Origin: Larix sibirica
Lineage: Eukaryota > Streptophyta > Pinopsida > Pinales > Pinaceae
Assembly: GCA_004151065.3 (NCBI GenBank)
Contig: NWUY0304452813.1
Location: forward strand, 1 to 22,098
DNA length: 22,098 nt
Direction of reading: 5' to 3'
Shown here: piece after piece, positions 1-9,780 of the stretch
Layout: each line of letters opens with the position of its first letter
How positions within the stretch are numbered: position 1 is the first letter of the stretch
The notes under the pieces: generated by a model
Database searches by the model: none
Told to the model about the DNA's origin: nothing
The model's input: the letters and a program-made list of their open reading frames with translations, nothing else
Made by a program: the position numbers and the translations under genes

Positions 1-361
1 CCTCGCCTAGCATACCTTCCAGCAGATAAATACCCAGATTATGATGTTACTAATCGAGAAACATAGCCCATAGCATGCCTTTGCTCGGTTGCTTCATATA
101 TAGATGAAATCCTTTACTAGGGGCGGCTCCTCTATACTTTGCTTGGATGGATCGGATATAGGTTTTTACTTGGCTAGGGGGTTTTCGATTGGCTATCGTC
201 TCTCCTGGGCCTTAAGTTGTAGTAGCTTAGGGCCTAGCTTCTTCGTGTATAAAGGTAGTATAATAAAAGGGAGGGATAGCCGCCCCCTACTACCCAACAA
301 GATTGACTCTCATAACCATCTCAGCGAAAGTTCCAGCTTACCAAAAGAATCTTATAACCGA
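1..361. other. No gene seen; chance open frame
   Basis: Nothing recognisable on either strand. An open frame of 126 codons at 104-484, plus strand, overlaps the antisense of the zinc-knuckle pseudogene. It has no domain, no repeat and no hydrophobic segment of note, and is treated as chance. Confidence 0.6.
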
Positions 362-1085
362 TCAACCTCTTTTATCTCTATCTTCTCCCGTTCTCGCACC
401 TCCTTTAGACACGACATGTACATGCACAGGTCCCTTCAACTTTTGTTCCTCACGTGGCTCAACTATTATAATGTTCTATTATAATGTTGCAGTGCCCCGT
501 AATCTCTTCCCATTTTTCTACGAGCTCAGGGTAGTCCTCTGTCACGTGATCGTAAATGTGACAGTACGCACAAAACATGCGGGGTTTGGTACAGAACCAT
601 GCCAAGTGGCCCGTCTCTCCACAGTTGAAGCAGATGGGTTTCCATCCCCCTCCACTGTATCCTCCTTGGAAGCCACCACCTCATCCTCCACCACTACTAT
701 CCTATATGCCCTAAACTCTATAGGAATATACAGTGTGCTATTTCATCAACTCTAATGCAGGGTAGATATTCACATCGTGTCCCACTGATTTATAGAATTC
801 ATAGAATGGGGTGTGTGTGGTCTTTTGGTGCTTTTGTAGTGTTGGGTAGTGGGGAGGTACGTGGCCCCATTGTCTGCAAATATCACACCATTCCGTCTAA
901 GTTCCCGCAGGAAATGGGTTTGGCGCGCCAGTTGCAGTATAGTTTCCAAGCGTTGGACATTCATTTTAATGGTGACCTTCTATGCGGCACAGGGTGCACC
1001 ATACATTCTCATGCACAACTTTTCCTTTGGTCATTTCTTGCAATTGCATCATCAGGACGGGCTGAGCACTGATTCCTAATGAGGT
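362..1085 (-). pseudogene. Decayed gag-like protein with five CCHC zinc knuckles
   Basis: Read on the minus strand from about 1085 downwards, one frame runs without an indel to about 489 and shows five CX2CX4HX4C zinc knuckles at 957-998, 846-887, 762-803, 591-632 and 531-572. Knuckles 1 and 4 keep all ligands (WCTLC...H...NEC and CFNCGETGHLAWFC). Knuckles 2 and 5 have lost the last Cys to Tyr, and knuckle 3 has lost all three Cys to Tyr (FYEFYKSVGH). A Gly-rich linker (GGGFQGGYSGGGW) separates knuckles 3 and 4. In-frame stops lie at 966-968 (TAA), 897-899, 738-740, 711-713 and 702-704 (TAG) and 681-683 (TGA). A 13-bp tandem duplication at 463-488 shifts the frame, and the reading then resumes in the next frame (VEPREEQKLKGPVHVHVVSK) down to a TGA at 362-364. 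Known of the family: such knuckles bind nucleic acid, as in retrotransposon Gag and related plant proteins. Inferred: a retroelement or retroelement-derived gene fragment, non-functional. No start codon can be assigned and the upper boundary is approximate. A cellular multi-knuckle nucleic-acid-binding protein is the alternative. Confidence 0.8.
463..488. repeat. 13-bp perfect tandem duplication (frameshift cause)
   Basis: The 13-mer ctattataatgtt occurs twice in tandem, at 463-475 and 476-488. Thirteen is not a multiple of three. The zinc-knuckle reading on the minus strand changes frame at exactly this place, so the duplication is the likely single lesion that shifts the frame. Confidence 0.9.
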
Positions 1086-1359
1086 ATAATAAATTGATAA
1101 TTATTTTCGGTAAGACCATTAACTGAGAACTTAGTATTTCAAGTTATAACTCATGAGTTCCTTACCTTCTAACTATAGAAATAAAGGGAGGATAACTTAC
1201 CCATCATCTGTATTCAAGTTAGTTCAATATCTTCGCTCTAATTTAGTTATTTCCTCCTCCCTAATGATTCGTAAAAAGGTATGTTTATTGACCTTAGATT
1301 ATACCTTTTTCCCATCTGTGATGGAGTTATAACTTAAGGATATGAATGAGACATAATAC

Positions 1360-1441
1360 AAGGTATATCCACTCAATTGTTTAGATGTATCGAACAACAA
1401 AAAATTATTTGAATGAAGGTATATCCACTCAATCGTTTAGA
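1360..1441. repeat. 26-bp direct repeat, two copies
   Basis: Copies at 1360-1385 and 1416-1441 begin aaggtatatccactcaat and end gtttaga. They match at 25 of 26 positions and are offset by 56 bp. The 30 bp between them is AT-rich and unrelated. This looks like a local duplication. Confidence 0.85.
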
Positions 1442-2316
1442 ATCAGGGTTCGGGGCGTAGATAAGGTATTAACACCGGTTGTGATAAATCACCTTTTACT
1501 CGCATACACTTTATTAAAGGACCTCTAATGAGAAAGAAATAATAAGGGAGGGGTAATTGATTGCTCGGTCCAGCAGCTATAGTTGAATCTTTCTGTTTGG
1601 ATGGACAATGTGCTGGTAGAACTCTAATAAGGGTGGGGAATTGTTAACTCGTTACTTCTCCTTCTGGACCGGGTAGAATATAAGCCAAAGCACCCGGGGG
1701 TGTAAAGGGTGGCTCCTCTGGCCAAAGCTGTCATACTTAACCTCTCTCCTGCTTTCATACTTTTGTTTTTCTCGGGATGTCTTCCGGATCCTTCCTTTTT
1801 ATACTACCGAGTTAGCTATGGCCCCTCAACTACTATAGTTATCCATCCTGAACTTTCATCTGTATTATTTATTTGTTTAGCTTCCTTCCCTATCCAATGG
1901 AGTCGCGTTCACTCTACCGGAGCTCCCTTAAATAAGGAGGACCAGATATCTCTGCCTAACGTTGATTCCCGGCCTGAACTGAACACCCCCTGGTAACAGC
2001 CGCCTTCCTAATCCTTCTGGCCGGAGCTAGATTAGTTACAATCGGTTGAACGAACAGGGTAGTGGGACTTCCATGAAAGCATGCTCGTTCCGAGGGCTAG
2101 ATAAAGCATGTGCCCGTTTATTCATAACCTCTAGAGCAAGAAGCTGGCTGGTATTTTGTTTTAAGCATTCCTCCCATCCATCGTTCATCACGTTTTACCG
2201 GACTAGGACCACCCAGAGATAGTTGTGGGAGGCTATCCAACTAATCTAGCTCGAGCATGCTTTCTAGAATCTAGTATCCGAATCCAATTCCTAGTGATGT
2301 TATTCTCCCCTCCCGG
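1442..2316. other. No gene seen
   Basis: About 0.9 kb without a recognisable coding frame, RNA gene or long repeat. The 12-mer ggttgaacgaac at 2043-2054 recurs at 2428-2439, and many pyrimidine-rich and ccgg-containing fragments recur loosely. The open frame of 95 codons at 1709-1996 is unremarkable. Confidence 0.55.
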
Positions 2317-2354
2317 TAGTGAGATTGTTCTCGGCTAGTGAGATTGTTCCCGGC
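2317..2354. repeat. 19-bp tandem duplication
   Basis: tagtgagattgttctcggc at 2317-2335 is followed directly by a second copy at 2336-2354 with one change (18 of 19 match). The sequence just upstream, from about 2292, resembles a third, worn copy with an insertion. Confidence 0.85.
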
Positions 2355-2400
2355 TACCAACGACTAGCTATCCCTCGGTCCAGCTGAAGATAAGATCTTG

Positions 2401-2757
2401 CCTGGGGGTGAAGGCCCTAACTTCAGGATGGTCCGGTTGAACGAACTAAAGATTCTACTTTTAGCATTGCTATTAGGACAGGAACTTAACCTGGAGGTGT
2501 AGGATGGAGCACCCCCTGGATGGATTTAATCCGAGCATAAATCGGCAGGGCGAAAGAGCCGAACTTCAGGGCGGTCAATTTGTTATTCTTACATCCAGCT
2601 TGCCTTCCTTACCATCCCGGCGGAACTTTACTCTTATCTCCCACAGGATAGAAAAAAAGCATCGATAAGGTGGGGCGATGGAGAGAATGAAGCTCGTCCG
2701 TTAGTCGTCCGTTACCTCACTTACGGTTGTTGCCTAACTCCATCCTTCACCCCCAGG
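2401..2757. repeat. 14-bp perfect inverted pair
   Basis: cctgggggtgaagg at 2401-2414 has its exact reverse complement, ccttcacccccagg, at 2744-2757. The 329 bp between them includes an 11-bp imperfect tandem at 2694-2715 (tcgtccgttag / tcgtccgttac). A long-range hairpin is possible, but nothing else marks this as an element. Confidence 0.6.
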
Positions 2758-2860
2758 TAGTTGGATGGAAGCTCGTCACCATCCATTTTCTTTTATGAAA
2801 CCATCTTAAAATGCTATGATTCTTTAAGTAAACGTCACTTTATAAGTTCAGTGGGGTTCT

Positions 2861-3345
2861 GATCCATTGAGATTTATAACTAAAATTGTCTTTAGGGAAC
2901 TCGCTTCTTTTCAGAAGAGATGTGAACTACGCGCGGCCCTTCTTCATTCTCCCAAAGCCTTATGGCGTACTCTTTTTCTCCGCCACTTACATCTCCCACA
3001 AACCTTGACCTCCATCCAATCCCTCTTCACCCATATGGCTACACTTTATGATGTCCCCAGGCAGCCTCAGGTTGTTGTAATGCCCCCCTATCCTCGCGCC
3101 ACTACTTGTTCTTCTATACAGTTATCCAACAGGCAGTGTGGGAGTTGAACACTAATAGAGCAGCCTACGATAAGGGATTCCAAACAGAATTCTTCAAACA
3201 TGATATATTTTCTATTATAGGATACATTGTTGATTTATTTAACCGTGTTGTTTGCTCGAGGTTTTCACAGGTCTGGTCCCACCATACTATTCACCTGATA
3301 CACAAATTGGGATTCAGGTCTAATCCGAACAATTATAGGACGATC
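2861..3345 (+). pseudogene. LINE-type reverse transcriptase fragment, truncated and frameshifted
   Basis: The first frame, from about 2861, reads through LHSPKALWRTLFLRHLHLP and FTHMATLYDVPRQPQ. This resembles the linker that joins the endonuclease and reverse transcriptase regions of plant LINE-like elements. The frame changes around 3085-3105, and the next frame reads ELNTNRAAYDKG, EFFKH, YIVDLFNRVVCSRF, WSHHTIHLIHKLG and NPNNYRTI, ending at 3345. Known of the family: the ordered set N-R-A-A-x(2)-G near the start, then an I-P/H-K segment, then N-Y-R-x-I, matches the first conserved blocks of non-LTR reverse transcriptases. The YADD-type catalytic block and everything downstream are missing, and sequence after 3345 no longer matches. 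An in-frame stop lies at 2843-2845. Neither a start nor a full domain is present, so this is a dead fragment. It lies about 1.8 kb from the zinc-knuckle pseudogene and on the opposite strand, so the two need not come from one element. Confidence 0.8.
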
Positions 3346-3960
3346 CACCACGCAGGATTATAAGTGCCCAGGAGTCATCCAGGAGTCACCAGGACTCGAT
3401 CCAACAGTCGATGCCTGTTGGCTGAGTGAGGCACTCAATCGCAGAGTAGGACATAAGGAAACGCTATCTTGACCTAATAAAAACTTATGGTTAGCTACCC
3501 ATTGGATAACAAACTAATGGTTGCCCACAAAAAAGAAATAGAACGCTTTTTATTTCTAGAAAGTCGGGGGTTCCGGGGTTCCACCAACAGCCTCAAATAT
3601 AGAAGTTATTATGCTGTCATAGCTGGGCTGCAATACTCCGTTTGGTTAATTGGCTTGGCTCCCAGTTATTTTCAATCCTCTCCCTTTTGTTCTTCGCGGC
3701 TCGTTTCCTCGCCCCTCTAATTAAACATTCTCATATAATATATCATCTTTATAAGGTACAGGGCATAAGTTATCATCGGCGCACTCAAAGTGGATTTTAT
3801 TCTTACTGAACTAGGCCCTTTTAAGGAAGTTCCTCGATAGCCGGGATGCAATCGATTGGACATTTACCTTTGCTTGCTTACTTTTTATATTTAATAAATA
3901 AACCGCCCGATAAAGATAGAAATAACCCCACCCAAGTTAACAACTGCCTGATTTACTAGT
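3346..3960. other. No gene seen
   Basis: The retroelement match stops at 3345. cccaggagtcatccaggagtcaccaggactc-type short repeats of an aggagtca core occur at about 3366-3395. The 77-codon frame at 3487-3720 has no recognisable feature. Confidence 0.5.
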
Positions 3961-4142
3961 TGTGCCCAATTCCAATAGCCCGATTCAATTGTTGGGACCG
4001 ATTGCCTTCTTGAGGACTATTCACTTAGTGAGCCCAATTTCCCTATTTATCATAATTGACTTTGTGCACCCGATTCCTACCAATTAACCCTTTTATGAAC
4101 GATTCCTTCTTGTTAACTATTCTCTAGTTGATACCAATTGCC
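3961..4142. repeat. Degenerate tandem array, about 34-bp unit
   Basis: Six loosely matching units share a core such as cccaattcc, accgattgcc, gcccaatttcc, acccgattcc, aacgattcc and accaattgcc. The cores recur at about 3969, 4001, 4037, 4073, 4102 and 4137, that is every 29-36 bp. Most are preceded by ttagtt, cttagtga or ctagttg. The array reads as an old minisatellite. No coding sense was found. Confidence 0.55.
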
Positions 4143-4745
4143 TACCTTATAATAAACTTATCACCTTAAAATAGGAAGGAGATCTTACTGCCGCTTACAC
4201 AATTTGCCATCCACTTGGGATGGAGCTGGGGCGGGTGACTACATCTGCCGAAATAACATCATGTGACTGGAAGCCATACTACAGACCGACGGATCGACTG
4301 AGATGCGATACGCATTCTGCTATTGGCTGATTACCATAACACCAGGTCTTTACACATGAAGGAGGCCTTGTCGGGAGTACTTTTAGGGAGTCATTGGGTC
4401 TTCAGACTCTCTCCCTACCACTTTGTTCAAGTGGCTTGTACGATGGCGGCCCTCGTACCTCGTAACCTCGGTCGAGCGGGTTTGTATCCTCGCCCCCTTG
4501 CCCCTCATTACACACTGGTTGGTTTACGCCGAGAGGATATCCAAGGAATAAGGTACCTATTACTGCTTATAATACACGGGAACACGCTGTTAGCTACCGC
4601 TAGCCAATAGTTTATGCTGCTGATGCACTCGATCCAGGTGGCGGCGATGCCAGAGCTGGGGGGCTTGGTTACTCTCCACTGATTCTTCGCGAACACGCTG
4701 CGCTTAGCGCTATTTACTCCCTAACACCCACAACTGGCCAATAAA
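4143..4745. other. No gene seen; two motifs shared with 12.5-12.7 kb
   Basis: tttacgccgaga at 4523-4534 recurs at 12677-12688. gatgcactcgatccaggt at 4622-4639 recurs at 12544-12561 with one change. The order of the two motifs differs between the places. Overlapping open frames at 4323-4610 (plus) and 4508-4696 (minus) are unremarkable. Confidence 0.5.
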
Positions 4746-5300
4746 GGTGATACTACTGGTACTTTTACTGTATCAATCACAACTGGTGCTTCTATATACT
4801 TAGCATCCTTTGCCTCCTATGCACACTAGTGGTACTGCTACTTGATCTGGATCTGTATATGTAACTGGATATGGTACGGGTGCTTCTTCAACGTATGCTT
4901 AAACTGGTTATACTTATGATGGTGCTGGATATACTACTAGTACTTATGTTGGATCAACTACCGTATTTACTACCGGTGCTTCTGGTACTACACCCTTAGC
5001 TTAAAGCTTATATGCTACTAAATTCACTGATGGATCTACTACTGATGGATTTATAGAAAGGACTGGGTCTAGATCTGGATATGTTGACTTATAGGTATGC
5101 TACTCGTACCGGTGGGACTGCTGCTACTACTGGCTATGGATAAAAAAGGTATGGATCTGCTCGTGCTTCTGTCTGTGCTACTAGGAAAGCTGCAGGGTCT
5201 TGGTCAATACCAGCATCACGTGCATCTGTATCTCGATCTGGAAATTAAGCTGCTGGATAAAAGACTGCTGAATCTGAAAAGAGAGAGAAGACAGGTCAGA
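4746..5300 (+). other. Triplet-periodic Thr/Gly/Ser/Ala-coding stretch with frame changes
   Basis: Nearly every triplet is of the form NNT (ACT, GGT, GCT, TCT, TAT, GAT) or GGA/TCA when read first from 4746, then from about 4825 and then from about 5099. Each step moves the phase by +1. The three stretches read as runs such as DTTGTFTVSITTGAS, TGYTYDGAGYTTSTYVGSTT and ATRTGGTAATTGYG. Stops TGA and TAA interrupt them, and a TAG at 5092-5094 ends the middle stretch. Towards 5270 the reading turns Lys/Glu-rich (KTAESEKREK). This could be a very worn low-complexity gene for a Gly/Ser/Thr/Ala-rich protein, or a degenerate trinucleotide microsatellite. I cannot name a family and no start is supported. 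Confidence 0.45.
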
Positions 5301-6985
5301 TTGTTACGTCCGACCCGACCCATCCCATCCCACAGTTTATTGGCTGTAGAGAGAGATAATTTGGTGCTGGGACTGCTTACTTGAAGTTATTGGCTTGTTC
5401 GAATAGGTCCTTCTAGAAGTTATATTAGTGATAAACCCCTGCCGGGAGTCTTGCTATATTATCCGTTAATCCTTCTTCGAAAGTCAATTATCCGAGCAGC
5501 TCGTTGGTTCATCTGGGTCAAGAAGTCGCGGTTTTATTAAGCGAAATCGCTGATTGAATGTATTTCAGGCTGGTGCCTTCCTTCCAAGATTGTCTGGCTG
5601 TATTGACTCAATCCAAGCAAGCAGTTCCAACGATCAAAATGTGTAATGTGAAGACTTCGTTCCTGGTCCGATCGATCCAGCAATAAGTAAGACGAGTATC
5701 CTCCATCCATGCCATCCAGAATCTATCTCTGTTGAAGCTCGGGGCTCTGGTGATAGGTAAAACCTATTCCATAAAGTTAATGACCCCCTTGCTCTCCCTT
5801 TGGTCAAGCAAGTCTTTAAAAAGCAAGTTTGGTTATTGTGGGGCGACAAAGGAGCCACTCGACCAAAGGAGATAAATTGTGTCCGGTTGATCCTAGAAAC
5901 GTCCCCAACCACGTGTTTAATAAAGTCAACCCTAAGCGGGCTTTAGAAAATAGACCTTGTTTATCTAGGAATAACCTTTTTATTATTACGTATATAATTA
6001 CTTTATGATACTTCTTATGAGCTTTCGTTTTAACCTCACGACTTACCCTCACCTATCCCACTCCGTGCCTTGCCCGGCTTTCAATAGCAATAGAGCTATA
6101 GAGCTTTTCGTTGGACCACATGCATACAGCAACATTCACAGGCTAACACTCTTGCTGAAAGGACAGATTCTTAGTAAATAGGCAAGGCAGGCATTCTGCT
6201 GACTATTTACCTTTTGATGCTGCCTACTTATTCCCTTTCCGGTTCTTGCTGTGTCCGGGCCGCGGCGCAATGGGTGGCGTGATTCGTGTTATTTCGTGCA
6301 TGTGTACTCCCTCGGTCCTGAAACGGGGTGGAACTCGAATACGCACCTGTGTTTCGCCCATTGTGTTTCTTAGGGCGAGTCTCCGGTCACCTCCAGTCCC
6401 GGTAGACAGAACTATTTGGATCCCCACCGTCCTGAATAATTCAGTAGTTTAAGTACTGCTTTCCTTACTGGTGTGGGAATATCTCATAGGCCCCACACTT
6501 TTATTTCCAGCGTCGTGAGCTCGTCACAAGGATCCACGAGACAGGCTCAAGTGGTCATGTGGGAAAGCGCCCCGTGGCACCTCAGCCAAGATAATTATGC
6601 TATCTTTTTTTACGTCCGGTCTAGTGAGTCGATGTGACCCGTGAACCCAGAAACAACCTGTTCTCCATGCAAGTTGCCCTGCCTTTTTATAGGGGTAATA
6701 TATCCCGTAAAGTGAAGCACTAGTTAAGTTGAATCTCACGATGCGACTCGTATTCACGTTCTGACCAAAAAAAGCTTCCACCTTCGAGAGATGCGTCAAA
6801 CATTTCATGCTAATTGGGGTATGTATTTGTGATTCTTTCGGTGCAAGTTTCATAAAGAAAATGGACATCAATCTTTATAGACAATGCATGCTTTATATTA
6901 TTAGTTGATTGAATCACTTAAATTGATTCATTTGTTGGTCCCAGCTCGCTGGGTAAATGTGTGCATATTTTTTATTATACAATGC
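5301..6985. other. No gene seen
   Basis: About 1.7 kb with several chance-length open frames: 5634-5912 minus, 5816-6052 minus, 6246-6452 plus with its antisense, and 6524-6871 minus at 115 codons. I compared them with the mitochondrial cytochrome c maturation, ribosomal protein, complex I and maturase families as I know them and found no match. No tRNA or rRNA fragment was recognised. Confidence 0.5.
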
Positions 6986-6991
6986 ACCCTC

Positions 6992-7140
6992 GCCCGACTG
7001 ACTGCACTGGTTAAATATAGAGCGGTATAGCACGATATAAAGCAGTATAAAGCCATATAGCGCACTGACTAACTAAACTACGTCAGTATAGCACGTAGAC
7101 TGACTGACTACACTAGTAGTTACCCATAATTAACCCATAA
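6992..7140. repeat. Cluster of short degenerate repeats
   Basis: Variants of a gNagtatagcacg motif occur at about 7022, 7041, 7051 and 7082. Variants of gactgactgcactgg occur at about 6995, 7062 and 7098 (gactgactacactag). The cluster ends with a small tandem of acccata at 7122 and 7133. Spacing is irregular. Confidence 0.5.
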
Positions 7141-7970
7141 GGAAAGGGGGAAGGAGGGCGGGCGGTCCAATTTCTCTCAGATTGAGAGCATACCACGTCT
7201 GTGTCGAGCCGAATCCTGTGTTTTAAGAGGTGATGAAATTTACTTTTCCTTTTCCGAAGGTTAACTTCCTTTGATTGAAAACCAAACCTGGGTCTCGTCC
7301 ATTACCATTAGTAGCGGGAGAACGAATCCCGGTGCGGAACTAAATCATCCAGTCACAACGGAATCTTCAGATTCTACTTGTCCTATTGATTTTGAACCAA
7401 CCTCACCTCGCGTGGAGCACGCCTACCCCTTCTTATCTTTCGTTCCACTTCCAGTTACTTAATAGCAGTAACCATGCGTGTTTTCATCAGTCTTTGGGGT
7501 ATCAACACAGGTGCGGCAGGCATATAACTGTATTTGGTCCCTATTGTGTTCTTATGGTTCTGGTTTCTTCTTATTGTTCTTATCATAATAGCTGAACTAA
7601 CTGAACCCTGAAGGAGATCTGGTAAACTTATAGTTAGAATGATGCGAACTCTACAGAACCTAAAGAGGCTTAATTGGATATTTTTTCTAACTAATTAGAA
7701 GTTGCGTGACCATCGGACTCAAAAATCCGAACCCCTTAGGCGAAGTGTTTGGAGCCCACTAATCAATCGAAATGGAGGATCCACTGATTCACCTTTAATA
7801 GAAAGCCCCAAAATCCTTTTCACCTTACTTAATAAGCCTGCCTACGGGAAGCCTTTGTCAATCGTTTATATATGCGCGCTCGAATCATCGATCGTACCAT
7901 ATCGTATACACGGAGATATATCTCATTATATATGTAATTATGCTTGCCTTATTCTTGCTTGAGTTAGCTT
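7141..7970. other. No gene seen
   Basis: A G-rich patch at 7141-7168 (gggggaaggagggcgggcgg) is followed by ordinary sequence. Open frames at 7271-7462, 7386-7595 and 7702-7962 carry no recognisable motif. Confidence 0.5.
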
Positions 7971-7973
7971 GGT

Positions 7974-8199
7974 GGTTGGATCAGACTGCTTGCTTTTGTG
8001 TTACCGCTACTTAATCGTTACCCTTGCTATTGCCATGCTTACACTGGACAGAAGCTTCGACACTTGAGCTTGGTTGGATAGAGACCTTCCCCATGATTGT
8101 TGGGGCGCTATCGCTTGTATGGGTTGCCAAAGAAAGGATCCCACTACCTGATCGTTGGAGCGCTATCGCTTGTATGGGTTGCCGCAGTCTGATCCAACC
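7974..8199. repeat. 226-bp foldback unit with 16-bp perfect inverted ends
   Basis: ggttggatcagactgc at 7974-7989 has its exact reverse complement, gcagtctgatccaacc, at 8184-8199. Two further G-C pairs (7971-7972 with 8201-8202) extend the stem across one mismatch. The interior carries two 33-bp direct copies, described separately, and the second ends immediately before the right arm. No target-site duplication is evident and no transposase is encoded. A MITE-like element is possible. A local inversion-duplication is equally so. Confidence 0.65.
8096..8183. repeat. 33-bp direct repeat, two copies
   Basis: Copies at 8096-8128 and 8151-8183 both contain gcgctatcgcttgtatgggt and differ at 2 of 33 positions. 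The offset is 55 bp. Both lie inside the foldback unit that ends at 8199. Confidence 0.9.
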
Positions 8200-8202
8200 C
8201 CC

Positions 8203-9731
8203 TAAAACTAGGTTTCATTAATAAAAAACCTCTTCCTTTTGTCGAGTCCCTCCGGGTCATAAAATTAGAATAAGTTGTCATATTATGATTAAATCACTGT
8301 AGGTATAGCTAGTAGACTTAAAAGAACATCTGTATCTCATTTAACTTAAAATAAGTCTGTCTATCATGCATGGATTTCACGAAATTTAATGTATGTTATA
8401 CAAATGTATATTTACTTTTTAGCTGCAGTGCAACTAACTACTATTCCCAATAGTTTAAATGAGGAAGGATACACTTCTAATTATTAGCTTTCGTTCAACC
8501 TCTATGTATATTTCTATAAAGACTAATTAGCTGTAGTTAGTACAACTTGTTGCTCTCTTAGCAGCGTCCGTACCACTTGTTTGTGTGTGTCCCCTGAGCT
8601 CCTGCGAATAAGCTTCTTGTTGTCTCCTTTGAAAGAATAAAAATAGGCACTATAGAGTCCAATCTGCTTTCTGCCTTATTAACTAAATTAGTATGATACT
8701 TAGCTGCCCGTAATTGTGTAATCTACTTTTCAATACTAGTACCAGTAGTTTCAATGAGAACAAGTTATGTGATGACAGTTGCTTTTAGGTTCATCAGCAC
8801 TCTTATGCCTGCTGGCTCAAATAAACACCACCAAATTGGGCTGGAGACAGAAATTGCCAACCAATAAGTGCCAATCATTGGCAGTCAGTCTCATTCTCAT
8901 TGCTTCAAGGTGCGGTGGTGTCATTACCATTGATATATAATCTCGCATATATACGCTTTAACATATGATACGTGCATATATAAGTTTTCATTTTTTTTTA
9001 ACATTTTAATAGGTTCGATGAAAACCAACCACCAAATATGGGCACATAAATGCATTGTCTTACTAGGAAGGCAGTGCCTGTAAGGGGGGGAAGTTAATAC
9101 GGGAAACCTGGAGACCTAACCGCAGACCCGCAACCTCGAACCTGGGAAGAACCCGGTTACCTCCAATTTAGTCATAACGCCATCATTTCTGGAACTTTAC
9201 CTACCTAATGGGATTGTCTTAGGAGCCAGCCATGTTGGTTTACTTAATGAGCATATATATAAAGCTAGGTTTCATACAATCTTTTTTTATGGACCTTCTA
9301 AAAAAAAAGGCCCACTTTTTCTAATTTGTGTATTTCAAACATAGGTAGGTTGAAGCCTTTGATATTAGGGTTTATACATCTTTAATAAAAATAGGTCCAA
9401 ACACTAGGGCTTGATCATGAAAAAAAGAAAAAACTAATAATAATCCTATCGCACGCCTTCTAAAAGTCAATTATCATGAAGAGGATGCTCAACCTAATAA
9501 TTTGGCTCACTCCATTTACCAATTTGCAATGACATTGTCCAGACTGAAGCACCCCTAATGAAGCATGTTTGTTATAGATAAATAACCTTAGGTATAATAT
9601 GTTTTATCCTCGTAGTAAAGGTCTTGGCGAGGAGGATATTCTAAGAGACGTTCAAGAGGATGATTGACCTCCAACTAGTTATAAGTTTGTGTCCCTAGGC
9701 TTGAGGACAAACAAATTCTTTTTTTTTCTTG
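8203..9731. other. No gene seen; AT-rich
   Basis: About 1.5 kb without any open frame of 60 codons or more, AT-rich, with homopolymer runs (for example t-runs near 8990 and 9284 and an a-run near 9301). A G-run and the cctggagacctaaccg to cctgggaagaacccgg stretch at 9084-9155 is GC-rich by contrast but matches nothing I know. Confidence 0.55.
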
Positions 9732-9780
9732 CTTCCTCTGTTGGACCTGTTCCGTTGCTCCTCTCCTTCCGTTGGACCTG
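9732..9780. repeat. 18-bp imperfect direct repeat
   Basis: cttcctctgttggacctg at 9732-9749 and ctccttccgttggacctg at 9763-9780 share ttggacctg and a pyrimidine-rich lead, offset by 31 bp. Confidence 0.55.

Noticed and set aside
104-484. 126-codon open frame, plus strand
   Set aside because: It has no domain, and its end overlaps the antisense of the zinc-knuckle pseudogene. The length is expected by chance in this window.
6524-6871. 115-codon open frame, minus strand, considered as a mitochondrial gene
   Set aside because: I compared it with the cytochrome c maturation, ribosomal protein and maturase families as I know them. No motif or order of residues matched.
7271-7462. Fragment of a tRNA or coding gene around gattttgaaccaacc
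   Set aside because: The T-stem pairs would be mostly wobble, with no acceptor stem. The open frame shows no family motif.
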